Shown: positions 15,763 to 24,979, numbered from the stretch's first letter. The stretch: 64,000 bases of DNA from Proteobacteria bacterium UBA2363 (GCA_002344355.1 DDTN01000015.1:62001-126000), one strand, 5' to 3'. Made by a program: numbers and translations. Notes: generated by a model from the sequence alone, not told the origin.

Positions 15763-16563
15763 TCAGCCATGGGCGCCCCGCTGGCCGGCGCCGGCCTGGG
15801 CGGCACGCTCGCGCTTGAGCATCTCGCCGGCCAGGCCCAGGTAGGCGATGGCGCCGCGCGAATCGCGGTCGTACAGGGTGATCGGCTGGCCGTGGCTGGG
15901 CGCCTCGGCCAGCCGGACGTTGCGCGGGATGATGGTGCGGAACAGGCGGTCGCCGAAGTGGTCGGCGAGCTGCGCGGAGACGTCCTGGCCGAGGTTGTTG
16001 CGGCCGTCGTACATGGTCCGCAGCAGGCCTTCGATGGTCAGCCGCGGGTTGGTGTGGGCGCGGATCGCCTCGATCGTCTTCATCAGCTTTGACAGGCCGT
16101 CGAGCGCGAAGAACTCGCACTGCATGGGGATCAGCACGCTGTCGGCGGCGGTCAGCGCGTTGATGGTGAGCAGGCTGAGCGAGGGCGGGCAGTCGATCAG
16201 GATGTAGTCGTAGTCGCCGGCGACCGCCTTCAGGGCGTTGCCCAGCCGGTGCTCGCGCGCCAGGCCGTCCATCAGCTTGACCTCGGCGGCGGTCAGGTCG
16301 CCGTTGCCGGGCAGCACGTCGATGCCGCCGCTGCCCGGGACGATGGCGGCACGGGCCGGGCATTCCTCCAGCAGGACGGCGCAGCCGTTCGGCGCGTCGG
16401 CGTCCTTGTCGATGCCGGCGGCCATGGTGGCGTGGCCCTGGGGATCCATGTCGACCACCAGCACGCGCCGGTTCATCTCGGCCAGGGCGGCGGCGAGATT
16501 CACGCAGGTCGTGGTCTTGGCGACCCCGCCCTTCTGGTTGGCGATGGCGATGATGCGGCTCAT
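15763..16563 (-). CDS. parA: Chromosome partitioning ATPase ParA
   Basis: 266-residue deviant-Walker ATPase driving ParB-parS segregation. Walker A is KGGVAKTTT at residues 11-19, with the signature lysine Lys11. Walker A' is VLVVDMDPQGHAT, and Walker B is YILIDCPPSLSLLT. The C terminus ends GAGQRGAHG. The start is fixed by the MSRIIAIANQ lead-in typical of Soj/ParA. It lies 19 nt after rsmG and 18 nt before parB. Confidence 0.97.
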   Translation of the reverse strand: MSRIIAIANQKGGVAKTTTCVNLAAALAEMNRRVLVVDMDPQGHATMAAGIDKDADAPNGCAVLLEECPARAAIVPGSGGIDVLPGNGDLTAAEVKLMDGLAREHRLGNALKAVAGDYDYILIDCPPSLSLLTINALTAADSVLIPMQCEFFALDGLSKLMKTIEAIRAHTNPRLTIEGLLRTMYDGRNNLGQDVSAQLADHFGDRLFRTIIPRNVRLAEAPSHGQPITLYDRDSRGAIAYLGLAGEMLKRERAAQAGAGQRGAHG

Positions 16564-16582
16564 GGGCCCGTGGTGGCGACGC

Positions 16583-17239
16583 TCAGCCCGAAGAGGGGCC
16601 GGCCATGATGATGGCATGGCGCTGCCCTGCCAAGCCCGGCACCGCCAGCGGCTGCACGGCCTCGACCCGGATCTCGGCCGGCAGGGCGGCGATCTCGGCA
16701 TCCGGGCGCTGGCCCTTGAGGGCCAGCCAGCGACCGCCGGGGGCCAGCAGGTGCCGGCTGCTGGCGACGAAGCGGTCCAGCGGCGCATAGGCGCGCGACA
16801 GCACGGTCTCGAAACGCCGGTCCGGGCCGGGATCGTAGGACTCGACGCGGGCCTGCACCGGGTGGCAGCGGCCGGCCAGGCCGAGCTGGCGCACCGCCTC
16901 GCGCTGGAACCTCGCCATCTTGCCGTTGCTGTCGACCAGGGTGACGTCGAGCGCCGGGCGGGCGATCGCCAGCGGGATGCCGGGCAGGCCGGGGCCGGCG
17001 CCAAGGTCGGCGATCCGGGTGCCGTGCAGGTGCGGCAGCACCGCCAGGCTGTCCAGCAGGTGCCTGACCAGCATCTCGTGCGGTTCCCGCACTGCGGTCA
17101 GGTTGATGCTGCGGCTCCAGTGCGCCAGCAGGGCCAGGTAGTCGAGCAGCTGGCGGCGCGCCGGCGCCGGCAGGTCGAGGCCGAGCGCGGCCAGGCCCTG
17201 GTCGAGACCGGCAGAGAGGTCGGGAAAGGAAGACGCCAT
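16583..17239 (-). CDS. rsmG: 16S rRNA (guanine527-N7)-methyltransferase
   Basis: SAM-dependent methyltransferase modifying G527 of 16S rRNA, formerly GidB. From the ATG at 17239 it is 218 residues. The Rossmann fold shows motif I ADLGAGPGLPGIPLAI, LVDSNGKMARFQREA (ribose-binding acidic residue), and the family segment RAYAPLDRF and GRWLALKG. An ATG three codons earlier (17248) is equally possible; I chose 17239 because a TACCAT hexamer lies 7 nt before it, as in other genes here. It heads the parA-parB operon; mnmG, often adjacent, is not in the window. Confidence 0.95.
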   Translation of the reverse strand: MASSFPDLSAGLDQGLAALGLDLPAPARRQLLDYLALLAHWSRSINLTAVREPHEMLVRHLLDSLAVLPHLHGTRIADLGAGPGLPGIPLAIARPALDVTLVDSNGKMARFQREAVRQLGLAGRCHPVQARVESYDPGPDRRFETVLSRAYAPLDRFVASSRHLLAPGGRWLALKGQRPDAEIAALPAEIRVEAVQPLAVPGLAGQRHAIIMAGPSSG

Positions 17240-17292
17240 CGCCGCCATGGTAGCGGCGCCGGGGGCGCCGGCCGGGGGCGGCGCGGTGCCGC

Positions 17293-17775
17293 TCAGGCGG
17301 CCTGGATCTGGGTCCGGGCCACCAGGATGCCGCGGCCGCGCAGGCGCTCGTTCATCGAGTGCTTGAGCGCCACGTTGAAGGACTCGGCGGGATCGTCGCG
17401 ATGGGCATCGACGAACGCCGGCAGCAGGTCGTCGAGGGTACGGGTGACGGTCTGCTCCAGGTGATCCAGCTCGGGCGCCGCCTTGCGGGCATCGAGGATC
17501 TGGTAGTAGACGCGGCCGTCGACCCTGAGGCCCTGGCCGGCCACCGGCACCTTGTGCTCGCGCAGCTCGACGCTGTGGCCGACGCTGTCCAGGCGCAGCT
17601 CGATGCGATCCAGGCCCGGCATCACCCAGTGCAAACCCGGCAGCAGGACCTTGCGGGTGCGCCCGGAACGGCGCAGCACCGCCACCTGGCCCTCGCGGAT
17701 CCGGACCACGGCCAGCCAGGGCAGCGCCACGACCAGGGCGGTCGCGAGCAGGGCCAGGGCGAGGGCGGTGGTCAT
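17293..17775 (-). CDS. Short SPFH/Band-7-like membrane protein
   Basis: 160-residue protein. Residues 1-25 are a hydrophobic anchor. The next 130 resemble the SPFH (stomatin/prohibitin/flotillin) core: VRIREGQVAVLRRSGR, LLPGLHWVMPGLDRI, and the strand-helix segment VPVAGQGLRVDGRVYYQI. Typical SPFH proteins are 250-300 residues with a long C-terminal coiled coil; here the protein stops soon after the core. A ribosome-binding site AAGGAA lies before the ATG. It is a single gene divergent from hemB. Confidence 0.75.
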   Translation of the reverse strand: MTTALALALLATALVVALPWLAVVRIREGQVAVLRRSGRTRKVLLPGLHWVMPGLDRIELRLDSVGHSVELREHKVPVAGQGLRVDGRVYYQILDARKAAPELDHLEQTVTRTLDDLLPAFVDAHRDDPAESFNVALKHSMNERLRGRGILVARTQIQAA

Positions 17776-17966
17776 GGGAGATTCCTTGCGGTGCAACAAG
17801 CGAGACAGGTCAGCAGTTTACCTCGGCGAGCTGAACTTTCTGTGACTTGTTTTACGGTTTTTTAAGAAATTGCCCGGCGCCGCGCCACCCAACCCCGGGC
17901 GCAGGCCCCGCACCGGCGCCCCCGGCGCCCACCCGCGAACGACCCCCGGCGGCCCGCCAGCGGCGC

Positions 17967-17972
17967 GATAAT
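17967..17972 (+). promoter_or_regulatory. Candidate -10 box (GATAAT) for hemB; leaderless spacing
   Basis: GATAATCGCGCC immediately precedes the ATG of hemB, with six bases between hexamer and start codon. An AT-rich stretch at 17837-17871 lies further upstream in the divergent spacer and could hold additional promoter elements, but no -35/-10 pair with correct spacing was found there. Confidence 0.5.
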
Positions 17973-17978
17973 CGCGCC

Positions 17979-18980
17979 ATGGAATTTCCCCTGACCCGAC
18001 TGCGGCGGCTGCGTCGCGACGACTTCTCGCGCCGCCTGGTGCGCCAGACCCGGCTGGCTGCCGACGACCTGATCCTGCCGGTGTTCGTGCACGAGGCGCG
18101 CGGCACCACCGCCGTGCCTTCGATGCCGGGCGTCGAACGCCTCGACCTCGAGGCCCTGCTGCGGGTCGCCGAGCAGGCCGCCGCGGCCGGCATCCCGGCG
18201 CTGGCCCTGTTCCCGGTGACCGCGCCGGAGGCCAAGAGCCTGGACGCCGCCGCTGCCTGGCACGACGACGGCCTGGTGCAGCGCGCGGTGCGGGCCCTGA
18301 AGGCGCGCTTTCCGGGCCTCGGCGTGGTCACCGACGTCGCCCTGGACCCCTACACCAGCCACGGCCAGGACGGCCTGGTCGACGCCGACGGCCACGTCCT
18401 CAACGACGAGACCGTGCAGGCCCTGGTCCGGCAGGCGCTGTCGCACGCGGCCGCCGGCGCCGACATCGTCGCGCCCAGCGACATGATGGACGGCCGGATC
18501 GGCGCCCTGCGCAGGGCGCTGGAGGCGCAGGGCCACATCGACACCCGCATCCTGGCGTACTCGGCCAAGTACGCCTCGGCGTTCTACGGTCCGTTCCGCG
18601 ACGCCGTCGGTTCCGCGGCGGCACTGGGCAAGGGCGACAAGCGCAGCTACCAGATGGATCCGGGCAACAGCGACGAGGCCCTGCACGAGGTCGCCATGGA
18701 CCTCGCCGAGGGCGCCGACATGGTCATGGTCAAGCCCGGCCTGCCCTACCTGGACATCGTGCGCCGGGTGAAGGAACGCTTCCAGGTGCCGACCGTGGTC
18801 TACCAGGTCAGCGGCGAGTACGCGATGCTCAAGGCCGCGGCCGGCAACGGCTGGCTGGACGGGCGCGCCTGCGCGCTGGAGGCGCTGCTCTCGATCCGGC
18901 GCGCCGGCGCCGACGCGGTGATGACCTATTTCGCCCTCGATGCCGCGCGCTGGCTGCGCGAGGACGCCGGCACGCCATGA
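17979..18980 (+). CDS. hemB: Delta-aminolevulinic acid dehydratase (porphobilinogen synthase)
   Basis: Condenses two 5-aminolevulinate molecules to porphobilinogen in haem synthesis. 333 residues. Motifs: LILPVFVHE near the N terminus, VTDVALDPYTSHGQDGL, APSDMMDGRIGALR, and the two Schiff-base lysines in YSAKYASAFYGPFRDA and MVMVKPGLPYLD. The metal site resembles the magnesium-dependent type, because the DVALDPYTSHGQDG segment replaces the triple-Cys zinc site. Its stop overlaps the aroE start (ATGA at 18977-18980), so hemB-aroE are co-translated. Confidence 0.97.
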   Translation: MEFPLTRLRRLRRDDFSRRLVRQTRLAADDLILPVFVHEARGTTAVPSMPGVERLDLEALLRVAEQAAAAGIPALALFPVTAPEAKSLDAAAAWHDDGLVQRAVRALKARFPGLGVVTDVALDPYTSHGQDGLVDADGHVLNDETVQALVRQALSHAAAGADIVAPSDMMDGRIGALRRALEAQGHIDTRILAYSAKYASAFYGPFRDAVGSAAALGKGDKRSYQMDPGNSDEALHEVAMDLAEGADMVMVKPGLPYLDIVRRVKERFQVPTVVYQVSGEYAMLKAAAGNGWLDGRACALEALLSIRRAGADAVMTYFALDAARWLREDAGTP

Positions 18981-19855
18981 CCGCCGGAGCGGCGCCGACC
19001 CCCCTGGCCGGCGCCGACGGCGCGCCGCCGGCGCCGCGGCGCTTCGCGCTGTTCGGGCAACCGATCGAGCGCTCGCTGTCGCCGCGCATCCATGGCGCGT
19101 TCGCCGCCCAGCGCGGCATCGCCCTGCGCTACGACCTGCTGCCGGCGAACACCGACACCTTCGCCGCGCGGCTGGCCGGATTCGCGCGCGAAGGCGGCCT
19201 CGGCGCCAACGTCACCGCGCCGCTGAAGGCGCTGGCCGCCGGCCTGTGCGGGCAACTGGCGCCGGCCGCGGCGCGCTCCGGCGTCGCCAACACCCTGACC
19301 CGCCTGCCTGGTGGCGGCTGGTCCGGCGACAACACCGACGGCGCCGGCTTCATCGCCGACCTGTGCCGGCGCCTGCGCCACGACGTCCGCGAGCGCCGCG
19401 TGCTGCTGCTGGGCGCCGGCGGCGCGATCGCCGGCATCGTGCCGGCCCTGCTCGACGCTGGCGCCGGCGACCTGGTGATCGCAAACCGCCATCCCGAACG
19501 CGCCGAGGCCCTGGCCCTGCGCATCGGCGAGCCGGCGCGGGTGCACAGCGCCTACTGGCAGGACCTGGACGAGGCCGGCGAGTTCGACCTGGTGGTCAAC
19601 GGCACCTCGGCCGGCCATCGTGGCGAGCGCGTCGACCTGCCGATGGGCCTGCTGGCGCCGCGGGCGATCGCCTACGACCTGAACTACGGCCCGGCCGCGC
19701 TCGACTTCCTGGCCTGGGCGCGCGCCGCCGGTGCCACCGATGTGCACGACGGCCTGGGCATGCTGGTCGACCAGGCGGCGGTCGCCTTCGCGCACTGGCA
19801 TGGCGTCGAACCCGACGCCGACGCCGTGCTGGACGAACTGCGGGCGGGGCGCTGA
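18977..19855 (+). CDS. aroE: Shikimate dehydrogenase (NADP+)
   Basis: Reduces 3-dehydroshikimate in the aromatic amino-acid pathway. 292 residues. The substrate domain shows the Ser-Leu-Ser-Pro motif (ERSLSPRIHGAFA) and GANVTAPLKA with the catalytic lysine. The family GDNTDGAGF block and the nucleotide motif LLLGAGGAIAGIVPALLDAG follow, then NGTSAG and YDLNYGP. In the nucleotide motif, the usual GAGGAARA is GAGGAIAG. The C terminus contains DGLGMLVDQAAVAF, also typical. It is joined by a 4-nt overlap to hemB and followed by a small YkgJ gene. Confidence 0.96.
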   Translation: MTAGAAPTPLAGADGAPPAPRRFALFGQPIERSLSPRIHGAFAAQRGIALRYDLLPANTDTFAARLAGFAREGGLGANVTAPLKALAAGLCGQLAPAAARSGVANTLTRLPGGGWSGDNTDGAGFIADLCRRLRHDVRERRVLLLGAGGAIAGIVPALLDAGAGDLVIANRHPERAEALALRIGEPARVHSAYWQDLDEAGEFDLVVNGTSAGHRGERVDLPMGLLAPRAIAYDLNYGPAALDFLAWARAAGATDVHDGLGMLVDQAAVAFAHWHGVEPDADAVLDELRAGR

Positions 19856-19922
19856 TGCCTCGCCCGCGGAACGCCCGGCCGGCGGCCGCTGCCGCCGGCA
19901 GCGCCGGGCCCGGCGCCTGACC

Positions 19923-20177
19923 GTGGACTGCCGGGCCGGCTGCGCCGCCTGCTGCATCGCGCCCTCGATCAGTTCGGCGATCCCCGGGATGCCGCAGGGC
20001 AAGCCGGCCGGCATGCCCTGCGTGCAGCTCACCGACGACCTGCGCTGCGCCCTGTTCGGCCGGCCCGAACGCCCGGCGGTGTGCGTGCGCCTGCGCCCGG
20101 AGCCGGCCATGTGCGGCGGCAACCGGGAGCAGGCCCTGGCCTGGCTGGCGGCGCTGGAGGCGGCGACCGGGCGCTGA
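19923..20177 (+). CDS. YkgJ-family zinc/iron-chelating cysteine-cluster protein
   Basis: 84-residue protein from a GTG start. It opens with the YkgJ cluster CRAGCAACC followed by APSISSAIPGMPQGKPAGMPC, then CALFGRPERPAVC and a last Cys near MCGG. The seven or so spaced cysteines match the putative metal-binding pattern of the family (UPF0153). The GTG at 19923 is chosen because it puts the first Cys at residue 3, as in relatives; the 67 nt between aroE and this start hold no gene. Function unknown. Confidence 0.8.
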   Translation: MDCRAGCAACCIAPSISSAIPGMPQGKPAGMPCVQLTDDLRCALFGRPERPAVCVRLRPEPAMCGGNREQALAWLAALEAATGR

Positions 20178-20200
20178 GCGGCGGGCGCCGGCGCGCTGGG

Positions 20201-21811
20201 CTACTGGAAGCCGTTGCTGAACAGGCGGTCGCTCCGGTACCGGGCCAGCAACAGGCGTCGACGCGCGTCGTCCTGGACCCAGCCGACCGCATTGATCCTG
20301 CGGTCCGGGGACACCACCGCGCCGTGCAGGATCGCATCGCCCAGGGACACCCCCAGGGCGGCGTGCTCGCGCACCGCGCCATCGAGGCCGACGATCGCCA
20401 GGCTGGTCTGGTAGTAGTGGGGCGCCAGCACGCCGCCGCACGGCTGGCTGCCGACCGCGCCGGGGCAGATGCCGCGCCGGCCTTCCCGGCCGACCACCAC
20501 CAACCGGTCCTGGTCGAAGGCGATCGCGCGCGGGAACTCCTCGGCATCGCCGCGACCGAACGCGTCGATGCACGGGGCAGCCGGACAACCGCCGAGCACC
20601 ATGCGCCCCGGGCCGGCGCCGGTGCCGAACGCCGGATCGGGGTCGCCATTGTGCAGGAGCCGGAGAATGCCGATGCCGCGGTTGCCGCCGTTGCCGCCTG
20701 CGGCTGGCTGCTGCGCCACCTCGCCGGTGACATGGATGCGGTCGTTGCCGATGCCGCGCTGCACGGCAATGGCATTGCCGACGTCCCGGAGGTTGCCGCC
20801 GGCGTTGAACTGCGCCATGGCGAAACCGGCGCGGCCACCGGGCAGCCAGACGCTGCCGAAGCTGGTGTCGCGAACGCCGCTGGCGTTGACCCCGATCACC
20901 AGGAAATCCCAGTCGCCCGCCGTGGTGCGGCGCGCCGCGCCGGCCAGGTAGATGCGCTGGATGGTGCCGCCCAGACCCTCGCTCAGCGCGATGCCATTGG
21001 CCACCGCCTGGCAGGGGTTTGCGCCGGGGGCGCAGTAACCGTCGGGCTGGCCGTAGTGGACGGTCGCCTGGTTGCCGCCAGCGCCGAGGTCGGCGTCGCG
21101 GGTCAGTGATCCGTTGCCGGCCCGGCTCATGCGCGCCAGGCTGGGGGTCGGACCGATCACCGGGAACACGTTGTAGCTGGTCGCCGCCACGTACAGCTTG
21201 GCGGGCGGCAACGGCGCCGGCGGAATGCCTGGCGCCTGGTGGAACACGAAACCGGCGCCACGTTCGTCGAGGTCGCTGTCCAGCGCCGGGTAGAAGCCGA
21301 CGAAACCGCCGTCGAGGTCGAACACGAGCACGTAGACATCGCGCTGGCTGCTGGCGTCGGGGCCGCTGTGGCGGTCCGCCAGCACGTACAGCTGGCCGCC
21401 GAACACGGCGAGGTCGCGGATCTCGGAATAGCGCGGCGTGTTGGAGTTGGGATACACGACGTAGCGGTTTTCCCAGAACCCGTAGGTGCCCGCCCCCGGC
21501 CAGGCCACGTCGATGCAGGGCAGCCGGTAGCGCGCCAGCCCGATGTTCCACAGGCCGTTGGCGCTGGCATCGGCGCCGAACGGCGCGGTCAGGGCGGCCA
21601 CCACGAAGTCGCCGTCGGGCAGGCGGACGATCCGGCGTCCCTCGGCGTTGCCGGCCACGGTCTGGGAGAACCAGTCGACCACCGTGCCGCCGGCGCACAG
21701 GGCGGGGTCGAAGCCATGGGGATCGTCCTGCAGGGCGGACGGCAGCGAGCCGGCGCTGGCGGCCTTGCATGCCGCGGGCAGGAGCAGGGCGAGCAGGTGG
21801 GAGGACTTCAT
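20201..21811 (-). CDS. Secreted delta-60-repeat-like protein with NGFQ C-terminal tag
   Basis: 536 residues with an N-terminal signal peptide (MKSSHLLALLLPAACKAASA); a lipoprotein reading (PAAC) is possible but weaker. The mature protein is a series of beta-rich repeats alternating 'observed value' segments (DLAVFGGQLYVLADR, DRIHVTGEVAQQ, LRLLHNGDPDPAFGTG, DQDRLVVVGREG). These resemble delta-60 repeats, in which Asp-x-Phe-Gly turns precede a Val-x-Gly strand. Similar blocks occur in two proteins at 38963-41993. It ends SDRLFSNGFQ. It is convergent with YkgJ, 23 nt away, and has a 431-nt leader region. Confidence 0.7.
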   Translation of the reverse strand: MKSSHLLALLLPAACKAASAGSLPSALQDDPHGFDPALCAGGTVVDWFSQTVAGNAEGRRIVRLPDGDFVVAALTAPFGADASANGLWNIGLARYRLPCIDVAWPGAGTYGFWENRYVVYPNSNTPRYSEIRDLAVFGGQLYVLADRHSGPDASSQRDVYVLVFDLDGGFVGFYPALDSDLDERGAGFVFHQAPGIPPAPLPPAKLYVAATSYNVFPVIGPTPSLARMSRAGNGSLTRDADLGAGGNQATVHYGQPDGYCAPGANPCQAVANGIALSEGLGGTIQRIYLAGAARRTTAGDWDFLVIGVNASGVRDTSFGSVWLPGGRAGFAMAQFNAGGNLRDVGNAIAVQRGIGNDRIHVTGEVAQQPAAGGNGGNRGIGILRLLHNGDPDPAFGTGAGPGRMVLGGCPAAPCIDAFGRGDAEEFPRAIAFDQDRLVVVGREGRRGICPGAVGSQPCGGVLAPHYYQTSLAIVGLDGAVREHAALGVSLGDAILHGAVVSPDRRINAVGWVQDDARRRLLLARYRSDRLFSNGFQ

Positions 21812-22242
21812 GGCGGTTCCCCGGTGGCGGTCGTTGCCGACACTCACGCGACACGGCCGTCGATCCCGACATGCGCCGGTGGTGGCTGGCATCCCGGGGT
21901 CCGGTGCGCCCGGCCGGCCGGCGCGGGTCCCGACCCCGGGGCAGGCCTGGCGAACCGGCCCCGCCGCGTCGGAACGGGCCCCGCCGTCCGCCGCGTCGCG
22001 CGCACGCCGGCGGCGGGGCGGGCGACGTCCCGCCACAGGCCACCCCTGCTGTGAGGCGCCCGGGCGCGTCGCGCTTCGACGCAGCGCCAGGGAAGGTCGG
22101 ATCCAGGCCGTCCTGGCCTTGACCTGACGCGCCGGACCCGCCACGCGTCCGAGCCTGGCTGCGAGGAATCGAGCGCTTGCGCGCCTGATTGGCGGCGACC
22201 CGGCCATGGGCCGGAGAACGGTCTGGTTCGACCAGGCCTTCC
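21812..22242. other. 431-nt intergenic region without a gene
   Basis: Upstream spacer of the delta-60-like gene and downstream of the GDYXXLXY gene. It is GC-rich with many short self-complementary runs (for example around 21925-21965), but no convincing reading frame, tRNA or -10/-35 pair is visible. Confidence 0.5.
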
Positions 22243-22737
22243 CTACAGGCGGTTCAGTTCGCCATCGCGCATCGCGACCAGCAACGCCTCGCCATCGGCG
22301 CCGACGCGCAGTTCGCCATGGCGCGCCGACTGGTAGCGCCCGGCCTGGCCCTCGGGGAAGAACCAGGCGTTGGTGACGATGCGGACGCGGCCGCCACGCA
22401 GTCGCCAGCGCAACGCAACCTCGCCCCCGGCCACCGGGTCCGGCCGCGCCTGGCTGCGCAGGAAGGTCGTCGTGCCATCGGCGGCCAGGGCGAGCACGGC
22501 GTAGCCATCGCCATGGCGCGGCCGCTGCGCGCCGAAGGTGGCCTCGACATCGCGGGCGATCGCCCAGTCCAGGGCCATGTAGTCGCCCTGCAGCAGGGCG
22601 CGCGGATCGACCGGGGCCAGCGCCAGCAGCACCGGCGTGCCCTCGCGCAGCAGCCGCTCACGCGCGCCGATCGCCAGGTTGACCACGGCCAGCGCCAGCA
22701 ACAGGCCGGCGATCAGGAGGAGGTCGCGCACCTTCAT
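22243..22737 (-). CDS. GDYXXLXY-domain membrane-anchored protein
   Basis: 164-residue protein. An N-terminal hydrophobic anchor (LLLIAGLLLALAVVNLAIG) precedes the diagnostic motif GDYMALDW at residues 51-58. The remaining sequence is beta-rich and ends near a positively charged strand. Members are usually encoded in a set with DUF4401 and DUF2157 proteins, exactly as here. The start overlaps the DUF4401 stop (ATGA, 22734-22737). Function is unknown. Confidence 0.88.
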   Translation of the reverse strand: MKVRDLLLIAGLLLALAVVNLAIGARERLLREGTPVLLALAPVDPRALLQGDYMALDWAIARDVEATFGAQRPRHGDGYAVLALAADGTTTFLRSQARPDPVAGGEVALRWRLRGGRVRIVTNAWFFPEGQAGRYQSARHGELRVGADGEALLVAMRDGELNRL

Positions 22738-23798
22738 GTCGTCGCCTCGCCGCGCGGCGCCCGGGGTCGCAGCAGCAGGTGCGCGGCCAGCAGCACGCCG
22801 CCGGCGAGCAGCAGGGCATGCGCCTTGTCGAGCAGGGGCACCGCCAGCTGGAAGTAGTAGGCGACCAGGTAGACGGCCAGCGCCAGGATGGCCAGCGCCA
22901 GCAGGACCACCTGGCCGGTCGCGAAGGCGACCAGCATCATCGCCAGGGTGAAGGTGACGCCGGGCGCCGGCAGCCACAGCCAGGACAGAACGACAGCCGC
23001 CAGCAGCCAGGCCAGCAGTCGCCAGGCCGGCACCTCGCGGCGCTGCGGCCAGGCCAGCAGCAACGCGGTGCCCGGCAGGACCGCGGCGGCGGCGTAGCGG
23101 CTGGCCAGCCAGGCCGACCAGGGCAGGCCGTCGGCGGCGGCGTGCCAGGCAGGCGTCCACACGACCAGCACCGATGCCGCCAGCGCCAGCGCCCAGGCCA
23201 GGGGCGGCAGGCCGAGCCGCCAGAACGGCCGGCCGGTCCAGTGCCGGGTCCAGGCCAGCCAGACCAGCACCGTGGCCCAGGCCAGGAGCGGCTGCAGCAG
23301 GACCAGGCGGTGCATTCCCAGCCCCCCCGCGATCAGCCAGCACGCCGCGACCAGGCCGGCCAGGGCGATCCCGAAGCGGTGCACCGGCTCGCGCGACAGG
23401 GCGAACACCGGCACGGCGGCCGCCAGCACGGCCAGGGCCACGCCGTCGGGCGCCAGACGGGCCCCGAAGGCGAGGCCGACGACGAACAGGGCCAGGCCCG
23501 CCAGGCTGACCACGCCGGCCGCCTGCCGGGTGAACTCGCCGCGCGCCGGATCGCGCAGCCAGGACAGCGGCGCCAGCATCAGGATCGGGCCCAGCACCAG
23601 GCCGGACGATTCGCGCAAGGCCAGGTCGCCCAGCAGCAGGGCCAGGAAGCCCAGCAGCAGCGGCGTCGCCAGCCAGGCGCCGGCGCCTGCCAGCAGGCGG
23701 ACCGGCCAGGGCGTCGCCGGTTCCGGGGGCGCCGGCGGATCGCCTTCGACCAGGCCCTCGGCCAGCAGGCGCTGCCAGATCGCGGCGGCGTCAGCCAT
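22734..23798 (-). CDS. DUF4401 integral membrane protein
   Basis: 354-residue protein with about ten hydrophobic segments and a short soluble N terminus (MADAAAIWQRLLAEGLVEGD). The helices are Leu/Ala-rich with conserved short turns. The position in the three-gene operon DUF2157-DUF4401-GDYXXLXY is diagnostic. It overlaps the upstream DUF2157 gene by 8 nt and the downstream gene by 4 nt, consistent with a single complex. Confidence 0.85.
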   Translation of the reverse strand: MADAAAIWQRLLAEGLVEGDPPAPPEPATPWPVRLLAGAGAWLATPLLLGFLALLLGDLALRESSGLVLGPILMLAPLSWLRDPARGEFTRQAAGVVSLAGLALFVVGLAFGARLAPDGVALAVLAAAVPVFALSREPVHRFGIALAGLVAACWLIAGGLGMHRLVLLQPLLAWATVLVWLAWTRHWTGRPFWRLGLPPLAWALALAASVLVVWTPAWHAAADGLPWSAWLASRYAAAAVLPGTALLLAWPQRREVPAWRLLAWLLAAVVLSWLWLPAPGVTFTLAMMLVAFATGQVVLLALAILALAVYLVAYYFQLAVPLLDKAHALLLAGGVLLAAHLLLRPRAPRGEATT

Positions 23799-24810
23799 CG
23801 CCTGCCGCTCCTTCCGCGGTGGCCGGCACCGGCACCGACCCGGCGCGCGCCTGGTTCCTCAGCCAGCGGGTGACCCAGGCGACCTGGCCGATCACGGCGC
23901 CGGTCAGCAACAGGAAGGCCATCGCCTCGAGGCGCAGCTCGAACAGCAGCCGGCCCAGCAGCGCGGTGTCGACGACGATCACCGCCAGCGCCACGGCGCT
24001 GAGCAGCAGCACGTCGCGCGGCGACCGCCAGGCGGTCCAGGCGATCGCGCACGCGCCCAGCGCACAGGCAAGCAGGCCGGTGCCGTGCAGGCCGCGCCAG
24101 GCGAACACGTCCGACAGCGCCGCCGGCACCAGGACCGCCAGCGCGGCCAGGGCCAGCAGCCGGGGGCCCAGGGCCCCGGCCAGTCCGGGCACGCGCTGGC
24201 CCGGCCCGTGCCAGGCCAGGTGCAGGCCGGCATTGAGCAGGCCCATCAGCAGCCAGATCAGCCGGGGGCCGGCGCCGTGCTCGCCCAGCCACAGCACCAG
24301 CGCGAGCTGGGCGACCACCAGCCAGAGCAGGGTCATCGCGGTGCCGCGCGCGGCCAGCAGCCACGGCACCAGCAGCGCGGCCCACAGCGCGAACAGCTGC
24401 CAGGTGTCGGCGCCGGTCTGGTAGGTCTGGCCGAGCAGCGCGAGCAGGCCGCCCAGCGCCACCGCCGCCAGGATCAGGGCGGCCTGGCCGCCGGCGCGCG
24501 CCAGGCCCAGTCGCCACGCCGCAAGCACGGCCAGGACCACGATCGCCTGTCCGCCGTAGAGGCGGGCGCTGCGGCCGAGCTGCTCCCAGTTGGCCGCCAC
24601 CAGGCAGACTAGGCCGGCCGCCAGCAGGGCGACCGCCAGCCAAAGGCTCAGGTGCTGGAGGAAGCCGCGCCAGAGGTCGGCAGAAGGCTGCCGCCCGGCC
24701 AGCTCGCCGGCGCGTTGCGCGGCAGCGGGCGCCAGCGCAGCGCTGCCCCGCCACTCGGCGATGCGCGCCTGCACCGCCATGGAATCGCGCCATTGGCGCC
24801 ACCAGGTCAT
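23791..24810 (-). CDS. DUF2157 integral membrane protein
   Basis: 339-residue first gene of the operon. The N-terminal about 60 residues are soluble and Ala/Arg-rich; then follow about ten membrane helices, beginning with LWLAVALLAAGLVCLVAANWEQLG. The VAANW-x-x-(L/I) motif is a hallmark of the DUF2157 family. The start at 24810 (MTWWRQWRDS) is preferred to one 16 codons upstream because the extra residues are low-complexity. The 169-nt spacer from the LolA-like gene contains GC repeats and no clear promoter. Confidence 0.87.
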   Translation of the reverse strand: MTWWRQWRDSMAVQARIAEWRGSAALAPAAAQRAGELAGRQPSADLWRGFLQHLSLWLAVALLAAGLVCLVAANWEQLGRSARLYGGQAIVVLAVLAAWRLGLARAGGQAALILAAVALGGLLALLGQTYQTGADTWQLFALWAALLVPWLLAARGTAMTLLWLVVAQLALVLWLGEHGAGPRLIWLLMGLLNAGLHLAWHGPGQRVPGLAGALGPRLLALAALAVLVPAALSDVFAWRGLHGTGLLACALGACAIAWTAWRSPRDVLLLSAVALAVIVVDTALLGRLLFELRLEAMAFLLLTGAVIGQVAWVTRWLRNQARAGSVPVPATAEGAAGDG

Positions 24811-24979
24811 CGCCGCCCCTCCCAGGTCGACCGCGGCGGCGCCCCCTTGGCGCCGCACCCGGGTCCGGCCCGGGATCGCCGGGATGCTACGCCGACGGTT
24901 TGCACCGTGAACAGTGCCGAAGGCCTCCCCCAGGGGCGGGTCGCACCGGCGCGATCCGAGCGCGCGCCGACGGCCGGGC

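Noticed and set aside
17837..17871. AT-rich stretch as a specific -35/-10 promoter pair for hemB
   Set aside because: No pair with 16-18 bp spacing could be matched; only the leaderless-type box at 17967 was retained.
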